Assembly: GCF_007970465.1 (NCBI RefSeq)
Contig: NZ_CP042429.1
Coordinates: 1,302,001-1,366,000 of the forward strand
Reading direction: 5' to 3'
From: Corynebacterium nuruki S6-4
GTDB taxonomy: Bacteria; Actinomycetota; Actinomycetes; Mycobacteriales; Mycobacteriaceae
DNA length: 64,000 bases
Notes under the pieces: model-generated
What the model saw: only the letters and a program-made list of their open reading frames with translations
What the model was told of the DNA's origin: nothing
The model's database searches: none
Translations under genes and position numbers: made by a program
Shown here: positions 62,664 to 64,000 of the stretch, one piece after another
How the letters are laid out: the number at the start of each line of letters is the position of its first letter
Position numbering within the stretch: the first letter of the stretch is position 1

Positions 62664-64000
62664 GTGGGGACCAGGACAGTGCGCATCAGGCACCGGCTCA
62701 TCGCCTTCGACCCCGGAATGAGCGGCGCCCTCACCGCCGTCCGCACCTTCGTCGGCATGGGGACAGCCGTCCTCGTCGCCTATGTCTGGCTGGAGATCTC
62801 CTACCGCATCTGGCCGGGGACCGCCGGCACCTCCCAGGCCCGCTACGGTCACAACGCCATGGTCATGGCCCTGGCCGGGGTATCCGGTCTCATGTGCGCC
62901 GTCCAGAACGCCGGGGAGAAGCGACGCTCCAGCTGCATCACGATGCTCTTCCAGCCCGCCCCGCTGCTCGTCGGCGTGGCCCTGTCCGTCCTCACCGTCC
63001 CCTACCACTGGCTCGGCGTGTTCGGCATGGTCTTCGCGGTCGTCCTGGGCGTCTACGCCCGCCGCCTCGTGCCGGTCATCGGGCCGCGGGCGAACATGTA
63101 CGGCACCCTGTTCTTCGCCGGCTGGTTCACCGGCTTCCTGGGTCGGGGTGCCATCGCCGAGGACAGCCTGCCGGGGATCGCCCTCGCCCTCTGGATTGTC
63201 GCGGCCGCCGGCCTGGTTCTCAAGGTGACCCTGTACCCGTGGCTCGGCCGCGGGACCTTCCGCCGCACCGTCCGGACGGCCGTCGCCCGGGGACAGGACG
63301 TCCTCGCCTTCGCCGCCGACGCGGTCACCGGGGCGTCCGACCACCACGACGACGCCGACCGGGGCCGCGCGCTCGTCTCCGCCCTCAATGACGCGGCCCT
63401 CACCGTCGACGGCATGACCGCCACCGACGACGCCCCGCCGGGCTCGACGCCCACCGCATCCACCGGGGCCTGCTCGCCCTGGAGATCCCGGCACAGCACC
63501 TGGCCCGCACCGGCCTGCACATGACATGACCCCGGAGACCCTCCCGGGCCCCGTCCGGGTCCTCATCGAACAGGGGCTGCGCCTGCTCGCCACCGGCCGG
63601 GACGCCGAGGGCACCGCACTGCTCGACGATCTGCGCGACCATCCCCGCGTCACGGCCTGGGCGACTACCGGCGCCGGCTGGTCGACAACATCGCCGTCGA
63701 GGCCCACCTCTTCGCGGACGCCGCCTCCTCACTCACCGCCCTCTCCTCCCCCGGCGGCAGAGACGACAGGGACGACGGGGACGACAGCGGTAACGGGGAC
63801 GACGCCTTCACCTCGCAGATCACCCTCGTCGCCGGGAAGGTGAAGGGGTCCGCGGCCGTCGCGGAGAACACCCCACGGTTCGGCGGCCACCGGCACTCCG
63901 CCACCGCCCGGCTCCGCCTCCACCCGGAGAACCAGGTCGCCACCCGGCTGGCGGCGGCCGCGGTCGTCGCCGCCGTCGTCGGCTCATTCATCAACGAATC
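62664..64000 (+). pseudogene. FUSC/aromatic-acid-exporter-like membrane protein, frameshifted and cut by window end
   Basis: From GTG 62664 an N-terminal membrane domain reads on normally (GMSGALTAVRTFVGMGTAVL, VIGPRANMYGTLFFAGWFTG) to about 63430. Then the frame changes three times: near 63430 to give GLDAHRIHRGLLALEIPAQ; at 63521-63530, where ATGAC is duplicated, to give TPETLPGPVRVLIEQGLRLL; and near 63660 to give DYRRRLVDNIAVEAHLFAD and a second membrane domain that runs off the window (TRLAAAAVVAAVVGSFI). Each shift is by the same phase. Either a decayed gene or sequencing errors. FUSC proteins are putative exporters; GGAGG precedes the start. Confidence 0.75.
63755..63805 (+). repeat. 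GAC-rich low-complexity stretch in FUSC gene
   Basis: Imperfect GACGACAGG/GACGACGGG units encode RDDRDDGDDSGNGDD in the last readable frame, a likely linker and a possible slippage site. Confidence 0.7.

Overview
This window looks like chromosomal DNA of a high-G+C Corynebacterium. G+C is high throughout. The gene set and order are corynebacterial: serB, ctaD, nrdF, a ferritin, nrdE, nrdI, nrdH and rpmJ lie in series, iron genes carry DtxR-type boxes, and many start codons sit 6-8 bases after a TANNNT hexamer with no Shine-Dalgarno, the signature of leaderless mRNA in this group. The block from dinG to the DUF3817 gene also keeps the order known from Mycobacterium tuberculosis Rv1329c-Rv1343c.

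Layout. Positions 1-2155: GNAT acetyltransferase (cut by the window edge), an SDR dehydrogenase, orn and tRNA-His. 2156-10000: a palindromic repeat, a CmtR-like metal sensor with a P1B-type metal ATPase, then a reverse-strand group of a P2-type ATPase, an FAD oxidoreductase, an alcohol dehydrogenase and a CHY zinc-finger protein. 10000-16300: ornithine cyclodeaminase homologue, two tandem paralogous membrane proteins, a methyltransferase, a RecQ-type helicase and a lipoate-protein ligase with unusual domain order. 16500-25060 is more accessory: a double AraC regulator facing a siderophore-binding lipoprotein, a pRiA4b ORF-3-like protein, an orphan MNT nucleotidyltransferase antitoxin, a FetAB-type transporter with an RpiR regulator, and an unrecognised 439-residue protein flanked by two copies of a palindromic repeat.

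25490-31670: a complete iron-siderophore ABC importer (lipoprotein, two permeases, ATPase) under DtxR-type boxes, followed by an HdeD-like protein, a luciferase-like monooxygenase and a flavin reductase. 31660-37200: L,D-transpeptidase, tRNA-Lys, small membrane proteins, AbrB-like transporter, Bcp peroxidase, tRNA-Leu, DUF3817. 37230-48000: M20 amidohydrolase, rdgB, rph, a metallo-beta-lactamase-fold protein, murI, rhomboid protease, P1 peptidase, DUF2017, clpS, pncB and dinG. 48050-61110: acyl-CoA ligase, PTH2-like protein, serB, ctaD, class Ib ribonucleotide reductase (nrdF, nrdE, nrdI, nrdH) with ferritin, and an MFS exporter lying between nrdH and nrdI; then a cysteine-free L36 gene behind a Zur-like palindrome. 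61290-64000: VKOR, a MarR regulator and a frameshifted FUSC-family gene running off the end.

Iron is the recurring theme: two siderophore receptors, ferritin, an AraC pair near iron genes, a FetAB-like exporter, Mn/Fe-dependent NrdEF and heme oxidase CtaD. Two short palindromic repeat families, not part of any gene, are scattered through the window. I saw no CRISPR array, prophage, transposase, rRNA operon or replication origin.
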